A DNA stretch of 41,356 nt. Origin: Verrucomicrobiia bacterium (GTDB lineage Bacteria > Verrucomicrobiota > Verrucomicrobiia > Verrucomicrobiales > Akkermansiaceae). Position 1 is the first letter of the stretch. Each line of letters begins with the position of its first letter. The stretch is taken from positions 1 through 41,356 of the forward strand of contig JAUIGV010000041.1 in NCBI GenBank assembly GCA_030432565.1, in the 5' to 3' direction. Shown here piece after piece: positions 39,019 through 41,356 of the stretch. The position numbers and the translations under genes are program-made. A model generated the notes under the pieces. That model was given only the letters and a program-made list of their open reading frames with translations, was not told the DNA's origin and did no database searches.

Positions 39019-40967
39019 GGGCCTTGGAGTTCAGCGAGCTCTTCGCGGAAACCTGCTGAGAGGACGGGAAAGCGACACCATGATTTGGGGTCGAGATTTT
39101 GGTCGTCGACGTGGAAAGCGACGGCGTAGCGTTCGCGTTTCCACTGATTCCGGCACCAGAGTTTATAGAATTTCGTGGTCCAGTCGATGAGTTGATCTTC
39201 TTCGTATTGAGGATAGATCGAGCGGATGACTTGAAGCGCTGATTTGGGCCCTTTCTTATCGCGAATGGCGGCGCGTTCCAGAGTGTCAAGAACCTGGTAA
39301 GGCATGAGGTCATCCTCGTCGGTTTGCTTGGCGTGCTGCGGGCGCAGTTCGGCAGTCGGGTTTTGGACGTTGATGTGGGAGAGAGCTTTGATGGGAGGAC
39401 TCTCAGGGAGACCCTTGGACTCCATGAAGCGAAGCCACTCCCGGAGGTAGTGCTTGTCGATGCCGGCGATGGGGCTGAGTCCCCCTGAGGTGTCGCCATC
39501 CATGGTGGCGTAACCGACGGCCGCTTCAGAGCGGTTTGAGGTGGCCAGCAGAAGAGCGTTTCTGATATTTGCAAACATCCAGATGGCCGGAGCGCGGACC
39601 CGGGCCTGGATGTTCTGGCGTGCGATGTCATCGGTTTCCCAGCTGAGTTGGCGATTTAGTACGGATTCAATCGTACTTTCGTATCCTTCGACGAGTTCAT
39701 CAACTTCCCATTCTGCGTAGTCGCAGTTAAGGGCTTCGGCAACCGCACGGGCGGCGTTGCGGGTGGTGTCGCCCGAGTTTTGTGTGCCCTGGTAGGCGCA
39801 GAAGAGTAAAATCTTCATCCAGTCCCTGGCGTTGTCCGGAAGTTCGAGGTGGGGCAGACGCTTGCGCACCCCTGCTTCGCCGAGTTCGTGCAGGGCGAGA
39901 TCGAGCATGATTTTCACGAAAGAAGAAACTGCGGCCGAGTCGGCGCCGCCGCTCAGAGAAACGACGAAACCACCCGACCATGATTTGCGAAGGTAGTCGA
40001 AATAGGCGAGCGCCATGGCACGTGTGAACTCTTCGTCCTTCGACATGGGTGGCACAGGTTCCTGGCCATCCCAGCTGGTCACTTCCGGCCACTTAAAGGG
40101 CAGTTCGATTTCAGAAAGTCCCTGCACGTCGATTTGCCGGCTCACGGTGCGGGCCTGGTGAAGTCGGTTTCTTTCGATGTCTACGGTCTTGTGGACAAGG
40201 GTGGTCTCTTGAAAAGAGAACCTTGGACCTTCCGCAACGATTTGACCCGCCGAAGCGATAAGCCCGCCGCCATCGTAAATGGCGCGCCCGGCTTCGTTTC
40301 CGAGCAGGTTGGCATACACGTAAACGGCCCCGAATGCGCGCGAACCTTCGACCACGAACTGCTCCCGGACTTCCTGTTTTGCAAAAGCGAAGTGGGAGGC
40401 CGAGGGATTCAGGATGATGTCAACCCCGCTGCCCGCGAAGAGCCTGCCGGGACGGTCGGCAACCCAGGCGTCTTCACAGACCTCGAGACCGATACGAATC
40501 CCTCCAAGTTTAAAGATGGGATCGCCAATGGGAAGGTGAAGCTCGCCGAACCGGTCATTTACAATGACTCCTTCGGGCCATGCGTGGAACCATCGGGGCT
40601 CGTAGTGAAGCCCATCGCCGGCAAGGTTTTTCTTGGCGACCAGCCCTTTGATCTCTCCATCAACCAAAACTGCGACCGCGTTATAAACAGCGTTTTTGAC
40701 CCAAACCGGAAGGCCGACGGCTACAACCATGTTCTTGGTGTGTGTGGTGATCTCGACAAGAGATTCCCACGATCGCTCGGCGACCTCGTGAGATAGAAAC
40801 TGGTCCTCGCAGCCATATCCGGTGATGGCTAGTTCCGGAAGGCAGAGGACTGAAACATGAGCTTCGCGTGCCCGATCAATCGACTCGCAAATGCGGCGGC
40901 GATTGCCTGACCAGTCGAGGGGGATTTGATTGAGGCAGCCTGCGCCTACGCGGATCGTGTCAGCCAT
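39003..40967 (-). CDS. nadE: Glutamine-dependent NAD+ synthetase
   Basis: 654 residues in the two-domain glutamine-dependent form. The N-terminal nitrilase-type glutaminase (~5-280) has the catalytic triad in 'LCLPELAITGYGCED' (Glu45), 'LVAKKNLAGDG' (Lys112 or Lys113) and 'IGLEVCEDAW' (Cys164). The C-terminal ATP-pyrophosphatase (~310-640) has the P-loop 'VVSLSGGADSAAVSSF', 'ALLLATSNRSEAAVGYATMDG' and 'SHINVQNPTAELRP'. It makes NAD+ from deamido-NAD+, ATP and glutamine-derived ammonia in the cytoplasm, the last step of NAD biosynthesis. Full-length and intact; housekeeping. It overlaps the CHAP-like gene by 16 bp at the 3' end. The ATG start at 40967 has no Shine-Dalgarno sequence. Confidence 0.96.
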   Translation of the reverse strand: MADTIRVGAGCLNQIPLDWSGNRRRICESIDRAREAHVSVLCLPELAITGYGCEDQFLSHEVAERSWESLVEITTHTKNMVVAVGLPVWVKNAVYNAVAVLVDGEIKGLVAKKNLAGDGLHYEPRWFHAWPEGVIVNDRFGELHLPIGDPIFKLGGIRIGLEVCEDAWVADRPGRLFAGSGVDIILNPSASHFAFAKQEVREQFVVEGSRAFGAVYVYANLLGNEAGRAIYDGGGLIASAGQIVAEGPRFSFQETTLVHKTVDIERNRLHQARTVSRQIDVQGLSEIELPFKWPEVTSWDGQEPVPPMSKDEEFTRAMALAYFDYLRKSWSGGFVVSLSGGADSAAVSSFVKIMLDLALHELGEAGVRKRLPHLELPDNARDWMKILLFCAYQGTQNSGDTTRNAARAVAEALNCDYAEWEVDELVEGYESTIESVLNRQLSWETDDIARQNIQARVRAPAIWMFANIRNALLLATSNRSEAAVGYATMDGDTSGGLSPIAGIDKHYLREWLRFMESKGLPESPPIKALSHINVQNPTAELRPQHAKQTDEDDLMPYQVLDTLERAAIRDKKGPKSALQVIRSIYPQYEEDQLIDWTTKFYKLWCRNQWKRERYAVAFHVDDQNLDPKSWCRFPVLSAGFREELAELQGPHFRP

Positions 40968-41185
40968 GGGCAGACTTTAGGCGACATGGGAGGGAAAGAA
41001 AAGGACCAGTGGCCGATTGGCTCTACAGGAGGCTGTTCGAGACAGTTTCGGGTGTGAGTAGCCAGGAACTGTCACCAATTGCTCGTGCCGACCGCAAGGT
41101 GTTGAGGAAGGGGCAATTTCATATTGGAATCCGATGAACTGCGCTGGGAGGATAGCAAAAATTTAGACGAATCCTGTGTTGTAAA

Positions 41186-41356
41186 TCAATGAGTTAGGAG
41201 GTTCCTCCGTTTTTCTAGGAAAATAATGCCCAAAATCATTGACGTGAGGAAGAAAATCATTAGGGTTGCCCCCGCAGCCGCTACCGGCCGCGACCGAGAA
41301 ACACTCGAAAGGGCTCGCTTGAATGAATCTTCATCAGCGGGCCTGCTCAGTCTTCC
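41186..41356 (-). CDS. 3' end of a membrane-anchored protein, cut by window edge
   Basis: Reading in from the right edge on the minus strand, a frame is open for 56 codons to a TGA at 41186-41188. It encodes a charged stretch ('RPADEDSFKRALSSVSRSRP'), one clear membrane span ('LMIFFLTSMILGIIFL') and a short basic end ('EKRRNLLTH'). This is the pattern of a C-terminal tail anchor or last transmembrane helix. Too little is present to name it. The 218 bp between it and nadE hold nothing I recognise. Confidence 0.5.
   Translation of the reverse strand, partial: GRLSRPADEDSFKRALSSVSRSRPVAAAGATLMIFFLTSMILGIIFLEKRRNLLTH

Noticed and set aside
41197-41214. GGAG-GTTC-CTCC hairpin followed by T residues
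   Set aside because: The stem is only 4 bp and it lies inside the partial reading frame of the minus-strand gene, so it is not a convincing terminator.

Overview
The window looks like a chromosomal segment of a free-living, probably marine or aquatic member of the PVC group, most likely Verrucomicrobiota. The pointers are six type I sulfatases in 41 kb, a PEP-CTERM protein, thrombospondin type 3 (TSP3) calcium-binding repeats, secreted proteins ending in a '-FFR(V/T)' strand, an orphan Rhs tip of the kind common in that phylum, a BspA-type leucine-rich-repeat protein, an SHD1-like domain and a DUF4407 protein. This assignment rests on protein style; no rRNA or other phylogenetic marker is present. 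Recognisable Shine-Dalgarno sequences are almost absent upstream of the starts.

Layout. (1) 3-896: the 3' part of a plus-strand sulfatase cut by the window edge. (2) 920-2632: a minus-strand DUF4407 membrane/coiled-coil protein. (3) 2777-12715: a dense minus-strand array that reads as one operon. In transcription order it holds two sulfatases, three tandem paralogous exported beta-rich proteins with three different C-terminal ends (PEP-CTERM; FFR-type; TSP3 plus an extra domain), two more sulfatases and a small lipoprotein. Stop/start overlaps occur at three of the junctions. (4) 12900-17070: plus-strand cell-envelope genes, namely a cytochrome c-like lipoprotein, a CIA30-FAS1-FAS1 protein, a strong terminator followed by a possible remnant of a PEP-CTERM tail, a DUF3313-like lipoprotein and a predicted jelly-roll polysaccharide-lyase-like protein. 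(5) 17074-20420: a YjhG/YagF-type sugar-acid dehydratase coupled to a sixth sulfatase. (6) 20579-23827: a small accessory island with an orphan Rhs tip carrying an HELGH metalloprotease-like toxin domain, a candidate immunity lipoprotein, 65-bp direct repeats and a RAYT-like HUH transposase. The toxin/immunity part is visibly AT-richer than its surroundings. (7) 23841-34112: an SDR overlapping an S9 peptidase, a large LRR protein with a galactose-binding-like N-terminus, and a fused FAD/Fe-S 2-hydroxyacid dehydrogenase. (8) 34180-41356: a T2SSG-like membrane protein, a 1051-aa matrixin-type metalloprotease interrupted by a galactose-binding-like domain, an SHD1/CHAP-like protein converging on nadE, and the 3' end of a membrane-anchored protein.

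How the parts may work together (inference): the sulfatases would remove sulfate esters from an algal or animal polysaccharide. The three paralogous exported proteins and the TSP3/FFR tails could hold substrate or enzymes at the cell surface. The lyase-like protein could cut the chain. The IlvD/Edd dehydratase, the SDR and the FAD/Fe-S oxidase could process sugar acids and 2-hydroxyacids. No formylglycine-generating enzyme, exosortase or sugar transporter is in the window, so these would have to lie elsewhere.
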